From the NCBI RefSeq assembly GCF_001971785.1, contig NZ_CP019389.1, positions 1,127,001-1,191,000 on the forward strand: 64,000 nt of DNA, in the 5' to 3' direction. Both the position numbers and the translations under genes were made by a program. How positions within the stretch are numbered: position 1 is the first letter of the stretch; the number at the start of each line of letters is the position of its first letter. The notes below the pieces were generated by a model. The model was given only the letters and a program-made list of their open reading frames with translations. It was not told the DNA's origin and searched no databases. Of the stretch, positions 1-9,673 are shown in pieces. Source of the stretch: Seonamhaeicola sp. S2-3 (GTDB lineage: Bacteria > Bacteroidota > Bacteroidia > Flavobacteriales > Flavobacteriaceae).

Positions 1-1
1 T

Positions 2-1660
2 GGTAACCAAACTTTAATGAATTCGGGCTTAAAACTGTTTCACCCCAAAAAAGGTCTTGTTAATTACCAGTTTGAACATTTAAACTATTCTGATGAGTTT
101 AACGGAAATAGACATGTAGCAAATGCTAATTTATTATTTAATAATCTCAAAATTAACTCTTATTCAAGTTTTTTAAATGCTACATCTAGTACCTACAAAT
201 CTACTTTTTTAAGGTCTTACAACACTATTACTTATGGAATGAAAAAAAGTTGGGTTGGTACCAAACTAGCCTTTGAAGATAACCAACAAACTGAGGTTGC
301 TACAAACACATTAACCAATTTAAGTCAAAAATTCAAATCGTATGAGTTATTTGTTGGTATGGGAGATAGCACCAATGTTTTTGTTGAAGTTGGCTATAAA
401 AATAGGGTGAATGATAGTATAAGAGATAACCAACTTAAAAAAGTTAATACATCAAACACATTTTATTTAGACTCTAAGCTAATTCAAAATAAAAACACCA
501 ATTTATCGGTATATGCTAACTACCGAGATTTAAAAAGTGAAGATGCAGAAATTGAAGATGAAAAGTCTTTTAATTCAAGGCTTCAATTCAACCAAAAACT
601 TTTTAAAAACATTGTTCAATGGAACACTATTTTTGAAACTAACTCGGGTTCTATAGCTCAACAAGACTTTACTTATGTTGAAGTAGAAGCAGGTCAAGGT
701 TCCTACACTTGGATTGATTATAACGAAAATGGTATTCAGGAATTAGAAGAGTTTGAAATAGCTCAATTTCAAGACCAAGGTAAGTACATAAGAGTTCTAT
801 TACCCAACCAAGTTTACATTAAAACGCATCAAAACAGGTTAAGTCAAACCCTAACTATTAACCCCTCACAATGGTCTGTTAGCCAACAAAAAACTAAGAA
901 ATTCTGGTCTCATTTCTATAATCAAACAAGTTATTTGATAGATAGAAAAAATGAAAGAGATGGCAATAGTTTTAACCTAAATCCTTTTGATAGCGATGCA
1001 AACAATCAATTAGGACTTCAACTTAATTTTAGAAATGTGTTATTTTTTAACAGAGGTCAACAAAAGTACACCACTTCTTATACCTATTTAGAAAACAAAA
1101 CAAAAAGCGTACTATCTGTTGGTTTTATTGAAAATAATTTAAAAAGTCATCAGCTTAATTTTAATCATAAAATTTCTAACAATTGGCTTGTAACACTACT
1201 TTCTGCCATTGAAGATAATGAAAGCATAAGTGAGAATTTTACTAGTAAGAATTATAATTTTGAAGAAACTAGGTTTAGTCCAAAACTATCGTATTTATTT
1301 AATGATAACTCTAGCTTTGATGTGTTTTTTCAATATGCCAAAAAGGAAAATATGGTTGCAGATTTTGAAACCTTAAAACAACTAAAATACGGGGCATCTT
1401 TTATGTTCTCTAGCAATGCAAAAAGTGCTATTAATGGTGAATTTAATTTCTTTTCTAACACCTTTAATGGTAGTGCAAGCACCCCAGTAGCTTACCAAAT
1501 GCTAGAAGGTTTACAACCTGGAAAAAACTTTACTTGGACACTTTTGGCTCAAAAAAAACTTACTAAATTTTTAGATTTAAATTTAAGTTACTTTGGAAGA
1601 AAAACCGAAACTAGTAAAACCATACATACAGGCTCTGTACAACTAAAAGCTTATTTTTAA
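2..1660 (+). CDS. Outer-membrane beta-barrel-like protein, 3' part (5' end outside window)
   Basis: The reading frame is already open at base 2, and the first ATG (base 17) has no obvious signal peptide after it, so this is most likely the C-terminal part of a larger protein. The sequence is rich in alternating polar/aromatic stretches typical of beta strands and ends in an aromatic residue (LKAYF), as outer-membrane barrels of Bacteroidota do. An acidic stretch DYNENGIQELEEFE around residues 235-248 of the visible part resembles a calcium-binding loop. The substrate or role cannot be told. It converges on the M28 peptidase gene, and the two stop codons overlap. Confidence 0.6.
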   Translation, partial: GNQTLMNSGLKLFHPKKGLVNYQFEHLNYSDEFNGNRHVANANLLFNNLKINSYSSFLNATSSTYKSTFLRSYNTITYGMKKSWVGTKLAFEDNQQTEVATNTLTNLSQKFKSYELFVGMGDSTNVFVEVGYKNRVNDSIRDNQLKKVNTSNTFYLDSKLIQNKNTNLSVYANYRDLKSEDAEIEDEKSFNSRLQFNQKLFKNIVQWNTIFETNSGSIAQQDFTYVEVEAGQGSYTWIDYNENGIQELEEFEIAQFQDQGKYIRVLLPNQVYIKTHQNRLSQTLTINPSQWSVSQQKTKKFWSHFYNQTSYLIDRKNERDGNSFNLNPFDSDANNQLGLQLNFRNVLFFNRGQQKYTTSYTYLENKTKSVLSVGFIENNLKSHQLNFNHKISNNWLVTLLSAIEDNESISENFTSKNYNFEETRFSPKLSYLFNDNSSFDVFFQYAKKENMVADFETLKQLKYGASFMFSSNAKSAINGEFNFFSNTFNGSASTPVAYQMLEGLQPGKNFTWTLLAQKKLTKFLDLNLSYFGRKTETSKTIHTGSVQLKAYF

Positions 1661-2556
1661 AGCGCATCAATTTTATTAAAAACTGAAATAATAACGTTTA
1701 CAACTTCTACATAAAACTCTGGATGAATGTTTTTAAAATCATCGGTTGGTTCATGATAATCTTCATGATCTTCTACTCCAAAATATAAGAAAGGAATACC
1801 TTTTTTATGAAAACTAGCATGGTCTGATGCATATACCCAGCTATCCTTTTCATCATACCCATCATGCCCAATAACTAGGTTAACTTTTTTTGATGTATTA
1901 CAACAAACTACATTTTTAAATGAACTATATATATTTGATCCTGAAACAAATAATTCATTTTTATCACTCCGGCTAATCATATCCATGTTTATATTAATCT
2001 TAATTTTTCTTTTAGAAAAAGAAAGATTATTCACAAAATACAATGAACCTTTCATGTCTAATTCTTCAGCGTCAAAAGCCGCTAATATTACAGAGTGTTG
2101 TGGTGGGTGTTTTCTAAAATATTCAGCAAAACTAAACAAAGCACCTAAACCTGAGGCATTGTCATCAGCTCCATTATAAATTACTCCATTTTGAATACCT
2201 TCATGATCATAATGAGCACTAATAACAATAATTTTATTGGGTTTGGTAACGCCTTTTATATATCCCAAAACATTAGTCCCTCTGTATTCTTTCTTTCCTT
2301 TGGTAAACACAAATGGCTGTTCATAGCTCTTTTTTAAAGGTTTTACCTTTAAGCTATAAAACTGATTAATAATGTATTCTTTTGCTTTAACCGCCCCCTT
2401 AGTGCCTGTACGCCTGCCTTCAAATAAATCTGATGAAAGTGCTTCCACATGTCTTAATAATGCTTCTTTACTAAATAAAGTATCGTTTAAATTAGATTGG
2501 GCTTGTGAATTTAGAAAAACGAAGTATAAAAGTACTATAATAATTGCTCTAGGCAT
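1657..2556 (-). CDS. Secreted M28-family zinc peptidase
   Basis: Predicted exported aminopeptidase-like hydrolase of family M28 (299 aa). A signal peptide covers residues 1-20 and ends in SQAQS. The di-zinc ligands of M28 can be recognised in order: H115 in SAHYDHEG, D131/D132 in GADDNASG, the E164-E165 pair in FDAEELD, D192 in NMDMIS and H268 in EDYHEP. It probably trims peptides in the periplasm or outside the cell. A strong hairpin ends 2 nt upstream of the ATG and may hide the start site. The specific substrate is not predictable. Confidence 0.85.
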   Translation of the reverse strand: MPRAIIIVLLYFVFLNSQAQSNLNDTLFSKEALLRHVEALSSDLFEGRRTGTKGAVKAKEYIINQFYSLKVKPLKKSYEQPFVFTKGKKEYRGTNVLGYIKGVTKPNKIIVISAHYDHEGIQNGVIYNGADDNASGLGALFSFAEYFRKHPPQHSVILAAFDAEELDMKGSLYFVNNLSFSKRKIKININMDMISRSDKNELFVSGSNIYSSFKNVVCCNTSKKVNLVIGHDGYDEKDSWVYASDHASFHKKGIPFLYFGVEDHEDYHEPTDDFKNIHPEFYVEVVNVIISVFNKIDAL

Positions 2557-2558
2557 GT

Positions 2559-2594
2559 AATAGGTATCTTTAATGAATAATAAAGATACCTATT
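2559..2594. terminator. Perfect 14-bp hairpin abutting the M28 start codon
   Basis: Arms AATAGGTATCTTTA (2559-2572) and TAAAGATACCTATT (2581-2594) pair perfectly around an 8-nt loop. On the plus strand the stem is followed by a T run, as in a factor-independent terminator, but no plus-strand gene ends here. On the minus strand it would form a leader hairpin that ends 2 nt before the ATG of the M28 peptidase. Confidence 0.6.
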
Positions 2595-2624
2595 TTTTAA
2601 ATTTTAAATTGAAAAAACTGAAAA

Positions 2625-2655
2625 CAAAAAACCCATGCTTTAAAAAAACATGGGC
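2625..2655 (-). terminator. Terminator of the sdhCAB operon
   Basis: CCCATG (2632-2637) and CATGGG (2649-2654) form a short stem. Read on the minus strand it is followed by a run of T (bases 2631-2625). It lies about 30 nt past the sdhB stop and fits an intrinsic terminator of the sdh transcript. Confidence 0.65.
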
Positions 2656-2683
2656 TATATATAAAATTATTACTTTCTTTTAC

Positions 2684-3442
2684 TTACTTAAGAGTTGCTT
2701 TTAACAATTCTCTATTCATTCTAGCAATATTATCTAAAGAAATACCTTTAGGACATTCTATTTCGCAAGCTCCAGTATTAGTACAGTTTCCAAAACCTTC
2801 TAAATCCATTTGCGCTACCATATTTTTAACGCGGTCTGCAGCTTCTATTTGACCTTGAGGTAATAATGCATATTGCGATACTTTAGCTCCTACAAACAAC
2901 ATAGCAGAAGAGTTTTTACAGGTAGCTACACAAGCACCACAACCAATACAAGTAGCAGCATCCATAGCTTCATCGGCTGCATGCTTAGAAATTGGAATAG
3001 CATTAGCATCTTGTGTATTACCAGAAGTATTTACAGATATATAACCTCCCGCTTGTTGTATGCGTTCAAAAGCTGTTCTATCTACAATTAAATCTTTAAT
3101 TACAGGGAAAGCAGCAGCTCTCCATGGTTCTATGTAAATAGTATCACCATCATTAAACATACGCATATGTAACTGGCATGTGGTAATACCTCTATCTGGA
3201 CCATGAGCTTCACCATTAATATATAGAGAACACATACCGCAGATACCTTCTCTACAATCATGATCAAAAGCAACAGGTTCTTTTCCTTCTGCAATTAATT
3301 GTTCATTCAGAACGTCCATCATTTCTAAGAAAGACATGTGTTCTGAAATATCATTCACCTTGTAAGTTTCCATCTTACCTTTAGATTGGGCATCTTTTTG
3401 ACGCCATATCTTTAATGTTAGATTCATTCCTTTTCCTGACAT
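2684..3442 (-). CDS. sdhB: Succinate dehydrogenase / fumarate reductase iron-sulfur subunit
   Basis: Electron-transfer subunit of complex II (252 aa), carrying electrons from the flavoprotein to the membrane quinone site. All three cluster motifs are visible: CREGICGMC plus a later C in GITTCQ for the [2Fe-2S] centre, [11 protein letters not shown] for the [4Fe-4S] centre, and [11 protein letters not shown] for the [3Fe-4S] centre. It is the last gene of sdhCAB, 7 nt after sdhA. The length and motif spacing fit the Bacteroidota type B enzymes that pair with a single five-helix cytochrome b subunit. Confidence 0.97.
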   Translation of the reverse strand: MSGKGMNLTLKIWRQKDAQSKGKMETYKVNDISEHMSFLEMMDVLNEQLIAEGKEPVAFDHDCREGICGMCSLYINGEAHGPDRGITTCQLHMRMFNDGDTIYIEPWRAAAFPVIKDLIVDRTAFERIQQAGGYISVNTSGNTQDANAIPISKHAADEAMDAATCIGCGACVATCKNSSAMLFVGAKVSQYALLPQGQIEAADRVKNMVAQMDLEGFGNCTNTGACEIECPKGISLDNIARMNRELLKATLK

Positions 3443-3449
3443 AACTCTC

Positions 3450-5465
3450 TTATTTGTATGAACGTTGTTTTAATTCAATGTCTTTAAATTCTAATTCTTC
3501 TTTATGAAGTACCGCATCTGCTGGTTCTCCTTTATATTCCCAAGCAGCAACAAAAGCGAAGTCCTTATCATTACGTTTAGCTTCTCCTTTTTGCTCTCCA
3601 GATTCTTCTACAGATTCTTCTCTAAAATGACCACCACATGATTCTTCTCTCATTAAAGCGTCTTTAGCAAATAGCTCTCCTAACTCTAAAAAGTCTGCTA
3701 CTCTACCAGCTTTTTCTAATTCTGGATTCATTTCATTAGCAGAACCAGGAACTTTTACGTCTTTCCAGAACTCTTCACGAATGGTCTTAATTTCTACCAT
3801 AGCTTCTTTTAAGCCTTTTTCATTACGTGCCATTCCTACTTTGTCCCACATAACTTTTCCAAGTTTTTTATGGAAATAATCGACCGATTTAGAACCATTA
3901 TTATTCATGAAGAAATCAATGCGTTCTTTAACTTCTTTTTCTGCTTCTTCAAACTCTGGAGAATCTGTTGGAATTTCACCAGTTCTAATATCATCAGCTA
4001 AATAATCTCCTATAGTGTAAGGTAGTATAAAGTAACCATCGGCTAACCCTTGCATTAATGCCGAAGCCCCTAGCCTATTAGCACCGTGATCTGAGAAGTT
4101 TGCTTCCCCAATACAGTAACAACCTGGAATGGTTGTCATTAAATTATAATCTACCCAAATACCTCCCATAGTGTAGTGGGTTGCAGGATAAATCATCATA
4201 GGTGTTTTATACGGATTCTCATCTACAATTTTCTCGTACATTTGAAATAAGTTTCCGTATTTAGCTTCTACTATTTTCTCACCTAATTCAGTAATTTTTT
4301 CTTTTGAAGGATTATCAATCCCGTGTATTTTTGCTTGTTCTTTTCCGTAACGCTCAATGGCCGAAGCAAAATCTAAATAAACTGCTTCTCCTGTAGCATT
4401 TACACCGTAACCTGCATCGCAACGTTCTTTAGCAGCTCTGGAAGCTACATCACGAGGCACCAAGTTACCAAAAGCAGGATAACGACGCTCTAAGTAATAA
4501 TCTCTATCTTCTTCAGCTATTTCAGTTGGCTTTTTTCTGCCTTCTCTAATAGCCATTACATCTTCTTTATGTTTTGGCACCCAAATTCTACCATCGTTAC
4601 GTAAAGACTCAGACATCAACGTTAATTTAGACTGATAATCTCCTGAACGCGGAATACATGTTGGGTGAATTTGTGTATAACATGGGTTGGCAAAAAACGC
4701 ACCTTTTTTGTGTATTTTCCAAGCTGCTGTAGCATTAGAGCCCATAGCATTGGTTGAAAGGAAGTATACATTTCCGTAACCTCCTGATGCTATAACCACG
4801 GCATGTGCAGAATGACGCTCAATTTCACCAGTTATTAAATTTCTTGCGATAATTCCTCTTGCTTTTCCGTCAACAATTACCACATCTAACATTTCATGGC
4901 GGTTATACATTTGTATTTTACCGCGTGCTATCTGCCTGTTCATTGCCGAATAGGCGCCTAACAACAACTGTTGTCCTGTTTGCCCTTTAGCATAAAACGT
5001 TCTTGACACTAATACACCACCAAACGAACGATTATCTAAAAGCCCACCATAATCACGTGCAAAAGGAACTCCTTGCGCCACACATTGATCTATGATATTA
5101 GCCGAAACTTCTGCTAAACGATATACGTTAGCTTCACGCGAACGATAATCTCCTCCTTTCACTGTATCATAAAATAAACGGTAGGTAGAATCGCCATCTC
5201 CTTGGTAATTTTTAGCAGCATTAATACCTCCTTGTGCCGCAATTGAGTGTGCTCTTCTTGGAGAATCTTGATATGCAAATGCTTTTACATTATATCCTAA
5301 CTCTGCTAAAGTTGCAGCAGCAGAACCACCTGCTAAACCAGTTCCAACTACTATAATATCTATATTACGTTTATTGGCTGGATTTACTAAGTTTATTTTA
5401 TCTTTATAAGTAGTCCATTTATCTTTAATAGGACCCTCTGGTACTTTTGAATCTAAAACACTCAT
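3450..5465 (-). CDS. sdhA: Succinate dehydrogenase / fumarate reductase flavoprotein subunit
   Basis: Catalytic FAD subunit of complex II (671 aa) that interconverts succinate and fumarate in the cytoplasm. The N-terminal dinucleotide fold [19 protein letters not shown] is at about residues 40-58. The histidine for covalent FAD attachment is in [15 protein letters not shown]. Active-site motifs include [11 protein letters not shown] and the FAD-binding [11 protein letters not shown]. The length fits the long type B flavoproteins of Bacteroidota. It follows sdhC by 10 nt and precedes sdhB by 7 nt, so it is clearly part of the operon. Confidence 0.97.
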   Translation of the reverse strand: MSVLDSKVPEGPIKDKWTTYKDKINLVNPANKRNIDIIVVGTGLAGGSAAATLAELGYNVKAFAYQDSPRRAHSIAAQGGINAAKNYQGDGDSTYRLFYDTVKGGDYRSREANVYRLAEVSANIIDQCVAQGVPFARDYGGLLDNRSFGGVLVSRTFYAKGQTGQQLLLGAYSAMNRQIARGKIQMYNRHEMLDVVIVDGKARGIIARNLITGEIERHSAHAVVIASGGYGNVYFLSTNAMGSNATAAWKIHKKGAFFANPCYTQIHPTCIPRSGDYQSKLTLMSESLRNDGRIWVPKHKEDVMAIREGRKKPTEIAEEDRDYYLERRYPAFGNLVPRDVASRAAKERCDAGYGVNATGEAVYLDFASAIERYGKEQAKIHGIDNPSKEKITELGEKIVEAKYGNLFQMYEKIVDENPYKTPMMIYPATHYTMGGIWVDYNLMTTIPGCYCIGEANFSDHGANRLGASALMQGLADGYFILPYTIGDYLADDIRTGEIPTDSPEFEEAEKEVKERIDFFMNNNGSKSVDYFHKKLGKVMWDKVGMARNEKGLKEAMVEIKTIREEFWKDVKVPGSANEMNPELEKAGRVADFLELGELFAKDALMREESCGGHFREESVEESGEQKGEAKRNDKDFAFVAAWEYKGEPADAVLHKEELEFKDIELKQRSYK

Positions 5466-5475
5466 ATTCTAAAAA

Positions 5476-6150
5476 TTAATGGTGATTAAAATAATGATAA
5501 ACGGCTACAATAATAAAGCCTAATGGAATAACAACAGAATAAATAACAGCAAGTTTTTTATAGAATTGTTTTCTAATTGCTGAAACTCCCATTGATTGAA
5601 ATGCCGAAGTAAACCCGTGCAACAAATGCAATGCTAATAAAATAAAAGCCACTACGTAAGCACCAACCCTAATTGGGCTTACAAACTTGTGTTGCAACTC
5701 GGTGAAGTACCTAAACTCTCCGTTGTGCATTCCGGTCATATCGCCTTGAATGTATTTTACATTTATTTCTGGAATCCAGAAATCAATAAAATGCAATACT
5801 AAAAAGGCTAGTATTACCAATCCGCTATAAATCATGTTTCTACTCATCCAAGTAGAATTTGCTGCGCCATTGTTTTTTGCATACGAAACACCTAATGCTT
5901 TTCTATTTCTTAGCTCTAAAACAAAACCCATTACAAAATGAAAAACAACCCCGAAAATAAGCACAGGTTGCAACGCAAACTGAACTAGTGGATTGGTTCC
6001 CATAAAGTGAGACAACTGGTTAAATAAATCTTCACTAAAAACTGAAGTAATGTTGACTGCTAAATGAATAATTAGGAAAAACATAAGGAAGAATGCAGAA
6101 AGCGCCATGGCTACTTTTCTTCCAATCGAAGATTTTAAAAATCCGCTCAT
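5476..6150 (-). CDS. sdhC: Succinate dehydrogenase cytochrome b subunit (type B)
   Basis: Membrane anchor of complex II (224 aa). Five hydrophobic segments are visible, at about residues 14-35, 55-78, 107-128, 160-182 and 199-220. Histidines inside them (for example IIHLAV, VFHFVM, VLHFID and ALHLLHG) are candidates for the two haem b groups of single-subunit type B anchors. It hands electrons to or from menaquinone. First gene of the operon; the promoter and an FNR-like palindrome lie upstream. Confidence 0.93.
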   Translation of the reverse strand: MSGFLKSSIGRKVAMALSAFFLMFFLIIHLAVNITSVFSEDLFNQLSHFMGTNPLVQFALQPVLIFGVVFHFVMGFVLELRNRKALGVSYAKNNGAANSTWMSRNMIYSGLVILAFLVLHFIDFWIPEINVKYIQGDMTGMHNGEFRYFTELQHKFVSPIRVGAYVVAFILLALHLLHGFTSAFQSMGVSAIRKQFYKKLAVIYSVVIPLGFIIVAVYHYFNHH

Positions 6151-6174
6151 TTTTGTTAGTTAATTTAAGATACA

Positions 6175-6205
6175 CAAAGGTAAATTACTATAAATTGATA
6201 GGCAA
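6175..6205 (-). promoter_or_regulatory. Promoter of sdhCAB
   Basis: On the minus strand the -7 box TACCTTTG (bases 6182-6175) is a full match to the Bacteroidota consensus TAnnTTTG. A TTG (bases 6205-6203) precedes it with a 20-nt spacer. The start codon of sdhC lies about 20 nt downstream of the expected start point. Confidence 0.65.
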
Positions 6206-6267
6206 TAAGTAATCAAATTAAAATTGTAATTTAGAACAATTTTAAGTAATTATACTTAGAATTAAAC

Positions 6268-6283
6268 AATGATTTTTATCATT
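6268..6283. promoter_or_regulatory. FNR/CRP-like palindrome upstream of sdhCAB
   Basis: AATGATTTTTATCATT is a perfect inverted repeat with the TGAT-N4-ATCA core of FNR/DNR-type sites. Its centre is about 104 nt upstream of the predicted sdh start point. The inner 14 bases are identical to those of the palindrome upstream of the nos genes. Confidence 0.5.
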
Positions 6284-6332
6284 TTAAAGTTAAAAAAATG
6301 GACATAATACCTCTTGGACTTTTGTTCATTTT

Positions 6333-8180
6333 TTAATTAATAATTATTTTCTTGGTAACAGCTGCTTTTTCAGAATAAATACTTATAAGATATATACCTG
6401 ACGATACTCCATTCATATTTATTGTTTTTATTTTAGATGTATTTGATAAATCATGAGTTGATATTTTACGCCCACTAACATCATAAATAACAGCTTTTTT
6501 AAGGTTAATAAAAGCATTATTTTTTATTTGAAATTCACCATTAGTTGGATTAGGGTATATACTAATTGATTTTTCTAACTCATTTTCATCTACACTTAAT
6601 GGGCAAGATGAATTGTTTACTAACGGTGTTCTACCACAAACACTGGTTAAACTTCTATCTTGTATAGCATTAGCTGCTGTACTGTTATATGCTCCAATAA
6701 CACGTTGTACTTCACCAGTTGATAACGCATAGTGCATAACATCATCGGTATCAATCACATGTGCTAATTGATGCCCATGCCCCAACTCATGAAGTGCCAC
6801 ACTTTCTAAATCATACATTCCCACAGGAGGGAGATTTACACCTGTTTCTGTGCCTGTATACCACGTAACATCATCTCTATTAAATTCTATATCATAACCT
6901 CTCACAAACCAATTTAGTGTACCACCCCCTAAGTCACAACCATTATAATAATAAGTACAGACACCTAAAGTAGACGAATCTAGTTCTCCATTATCAAACC
7001 TAATGACATTGTATTCATCATCAGCAGCAACATCTGTGGTGGCGGTTGCACCAATACTCCAATTTATTTTAGTTTCACAAATCCAATTATTAAAGGCACG
7101 CTCAAAAGCAGCTTTTGCACCAGAAACTTCGGCATCATTATTAAAATCTGTTTCCATATGCCAAACCACTTCATTGTCAGAGCCATTATAAGATGAGTGT
7201 TGCACTTGATAAGCAATCATTGGTTCAGGACCATTAGTTCCAGGAGGATCATTTCCAGTTAAATCATCAATATCATATTCCACATTCAACTCTGCATAAG
7301 GAATAGTAATTGATGCATATGGAGAAACTTCTGCACTAGCATTCTCAATATACATGTCTCCCGTACCTGCACTAGACGGTACTTCTACAGTTATTTCAGT
7401 ATCGGTCCAAGTTAAAACCTGAGAGTCTAGAGCACTTATAAAAGTTAAACCGTTATCATCTGCGTTACTAAACCACACTTTACCTTGAGTAGTTCCAAAA
7501 TTACTTCCTGTAATTGTTAAGACTTCTTTTGTACCTGCAGTTATTGTTGTTGGATTTAAGGTTAAATTTCCCGGAGCTAATGCTGTTTTACTACTTTGCT
7601 TAATTTTTGAAATTTTACTCGCTACATCAAAACTTTTAAGTTCTACATAAGGCGTTTTGGTGTAATTTATTATTTCTGAATATAGAGAACTGACTATTCC
7701 TGTTTTTTTACTGTAAGGATTTGCCGCCAAATCCTTCCTTAAATTATATTTATAAAAACCTTGTGATAAGGCATAAGGTTTAAACTGCTTAGTTGCGTTT
7801 TTAGCAGTAGTTTTTAAAGGTATTTCACTATTCTTTAAAGAAAATATACCAACGTCTCCTTTTCTTAACTTTAAACTAGGATGTGTTATTTGTGCACTTA
7901 AGCCAACTACACCACCAGAAGTGATAACTTCTATTTGTGAAAGTGGATTTCCTTTAAAAACCTTATAAACTTCAACGGTATTAATTGTATAGATTTGATT
8001 ATAGTTTGCATCCCAAGTACTTCTTTTAGAAACAACCTTACCCTCTACAACTAATTCTGAATTAGAAATCTGACTTTCTAAAGACACTTTTTTCATTAAA
8101 GACTGAGCATCTAAAGACACCTCCCCCAACAAACCAAATATTGTGCATAGACACAAAATCTTCTTAATAATTTTTTCCAT
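6333..8180 (-). CDS. Secreted metzincin-like metalloprotease with IPT/TIG domain and T9SS signal
   Basis: Exported zinc protease candidate (615 aa). A signal peptide occupies about residues 1-26. An IPT/TIG-like immunoglobulin domain lies at about 204-292 (LTLNPTTITAGT, TITGSNFGTTQGKVWFSN). The catalytic motif HELGHGHQLAH (464-474) fits the metzincin consensus HExxHxxxxxH, and VMHYAL at about 481 may be the Met-turn. Residues 540-615 form a type IX secretion C-terminal domain (SIYPNPTNGEFQI, GIYLISIYSEKAAVTKKIII). It is probably released or surface-bound. A run of palindromes covers its promoter. The substrate is unknown. Confidence 0.85.
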   Translation of the reverse strand: MEKIIKKILCLCTIFGLLGEVSLDAQSLMKKVSLESQISNSELVVEGKVVSKRSTWDANYNQIYTINTVEVYKVFKGNPLSQIEVITSGGVVGLSAQITHPSLKLRKGDVGIFSLKNSEIPLKTTAKNATKQFKPYALSQGFYKYNLRKDLAANPYSKKTGIVSSLYSEIINYTKTPYVELKSFDVASKISKIKQSSKTALAPGNLTLNPTTITAGTKEVLTITGSNFGTTQGKVWFSNADDNGLTFISALDSQVLTWTDTEITVEVPSSAGTGDMYIENASAEVSPYASITIPYAELNVEYDIDDLTGNDPPGTNGPEPMIAYQVQHSSYNGSDNEVVWHMETDFNNDAEVSGAKAAFERAFNNWICETKINWSIGATATTDVAADDEYNVIRFDNGELDSSTLGVCTYYYNGCDLGGGTLNWFVRGYDIEFNRDDVTWYTGTETGVNLPPVGMYDLESVALHELGHGHQLAHVIDTDDVMHYALSTGEVQRVIGAYNSTAANAIQDRSLTSVCGRTPLVNNSSCPLSVDENELEKSISIYPNPTNGEFQIKNNAFINLKKAVIYDVSGRKISTHDLSNTSKIKTINMNGVSSGIYLISIYSEKAAVTKKIIIN

Positions 8181-8203
8181 TTTTCTTTTTTTTTAATATA
8201 CGA

Positions 8204-8233
8204 CAAAAATCTTCTAGAAGACTTCTTGCACAA
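8204..8233 (-). promoter_or_regulatory. Probable promoter of the metalloprotease gene
   Basis: On the minus strand, TTG (8233-8231) and GATTTTTG (8211-8204) are separated by 19 nt. The -7 box differs from TAnnTTTG only at its first base. The palindrome TCTTCTAGAAGA (8210-8221) occupies the spacer. Confidence 0.45.
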
Positions 8234-8241
8234 TATAAAAA

Positions 8242-8266
8242 GATTGTATACCAGTGGCATACAATC
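8242..8266. promoter_or_regulatory. Operator-like 25-nt inverted repeat
   Basis: Arms GATTGTATACCA (8242-8253) and TGGCATACAATC (8255-8266) are complementary except for one pair, around a single central base. The repeat lies just upstream of the predicted -33 box of the metalloprotease gene and in the divergent region shared with the aminopeptidase gene. It has the look of a dimeric repressor or activator site. Confidence 0.5.
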
Positions 8267-8368
8267 AGCTTTATCATTATGTTAAAACTGGGGTATTATC
8301 AAATATAGCAAAATATAATAAATGATTTCTTGAGATTTGCTACTTTTATCCTTCTAAAATTTTTAAAA

Positions 8369-9661
8369 ATGAAATATTCTCCAATAAACAACAAATTGTT
8401 TATAAACAACAGAAAAAAATTTACTGCTAAAATGAAACCCAATAGTTTAGCAGTTTTTAATTCAAATGATATTTACCCTATAAGTGCCGATAGCACCATG
8501 CCTTTTCAGCAACATAGAGATATTTTTTACTTAAGTGGTGTAGACCAAGAAGAAAGTATTCTAGTACTTTTTCCAGATTGCCCAAAGGAAAAACACAGAG
8601 AAATTCTTTTCTTAAAAGAAACTAATGAGCATATTGCCGTTTGGGAAGGTGAAAAACTCACTAAAGAAAAAGCTTTTGAAGTTAGTGGTATAAAAACCGT
8701 GTATTGGTTACAAGACATGGAAAAAGTAATGTTTGAAATTATGACCCAATGTGATACGGTTTACATAAACACTAACGAACATTACAGAGCCAATGTAGAG
8801 GTTGAAACTAGAGAAGATAGATTTACAAAATGGTTAAAAGAAAAATACCCAGCTCATGCTGTTGCTAAAAGCGCCCCCATTTTACAAAGACTCCGCTCTG
8901 TTAAAGACGAAATTGAAATTGATTTAATTCAAAAAGCTTGTAACATTACCGAAAAAGGGTTTAGACGTATTTTAAGCTTTGTAAAACCAGGAGTAACAGA
9001 ATATGAAATTGAAGCTGAATTTATTCATGAATTTATAAAAAACCGCTCTAAAGGTTTTGCTTACACCCCCATTGTAGCCTCTGGTAATAATGCTAATGTT
9101 TTACACTACATAGAAAACAACCAAACTTGTAAAGAAGGCGAATTACTTTTAATGGATGTTGCTGCAGAATACGCCAATTATTGTAGCGACCTTACTAGAA
9201 CCATACCCGTTTCTGGTAAATTTACTAACAGACAAAAAGCTGTTTACAACGCTGTTAATAGAGTTAAAAATGAAGCCACCAAAATGTTAACTCCTGGATT
9301 AATGCTAGACAATTATCATGCTGAAGTTGGAAAAATAATGACTTCTGAATTATTAGGTTTAGGCTTATTAGATAAAGCCGATGTACAAAATGAAAATCCT
9401 GATTGGCCTGCCTACAAAAAATATTTTATGCACGGAACAAGTCACCACTTGGGATTAGACACTCACGACTATGGTATTATAACCGAGCCTGTACAAGCCA
9501 ATATGGTGTTTACTGTTGAACCAGGAATTTACATCCCTGATGAAGGTTTTGGTATTAGAATTGAAGATGATGTAGTTGTTCAAGAAACGGGAGAACCTTT
9601 TAATTTAATGAAAAACATCCCTATTGAAGCAGATGAAATTGAAGACCTAATGAATTCATAA
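8369..9661 (+). CDS. pepP: Xaa-Pro aminopeptidase (aminopeptidase P family, M24B)
   Basis: Cytosolic di-metal peptidase that removes an N-terminal residue next to proline (430 aa from this start). The N-terminal creatinase-like domain is followed by the pita-bread fold. Metal ligands are visible in MDVAAEYANYCSDLTRT (two Asp), HGTSHHLGLD (His), FTVEPGIY (Glu) and GIRIEDDVVV (Glu). The frame is open upstream to an ATG at 8330. However, a -7-like TACTTTTA box at 8341-8348 would place the transcript start after that codon, so the ATG at 8369 is preferred. A clear terminator follows. Confidence 0.9.
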   Translation: MKYSPINNKLFINNRKKFTAKMKPNSLAVFNSNDIYPISADSTMPFQQHRDIFYLSGVDQEESILVLFPDCPKEKHREILFLKETNEHIAVWEGEKLTKEKAFEVSGIKTVYWLQDMEKVMFEIMTQCDTVYINTNEHYRANVEVETREDRFTKWLKEKYPAHAVAKSAPILQRLRSVKDEIEIDLIQKACNITEKGFRRILSFVKPGVTEYEIEAEFIHEFIKNRSKGFAYTPIVASGNNANVLHYIENNQTCKEGELLLMDVAAEYANYCSDLTRTIPVSGKFTNRQKAVYNAVNRVKNEATKMLTPGLMLDNYHAEVGKIMTSELLGLGLLDKADVQNENPDWPAYKKYFMHGTSHHLGLDTHDYGIITEPVQANMVFTVEPGIYIPDEGFGIRIEDDVVVQETGEPFNLMKNIPIEADEIEDLMNS

Positions 9662-9673
9662 ACAAAAAAAGAG

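Noticed and set aside
8330-8368. Upstream ATG of the aminopeptidase gene
   Set aside because: The added residues lack family similarity, and a -7-like box lies within the extension.
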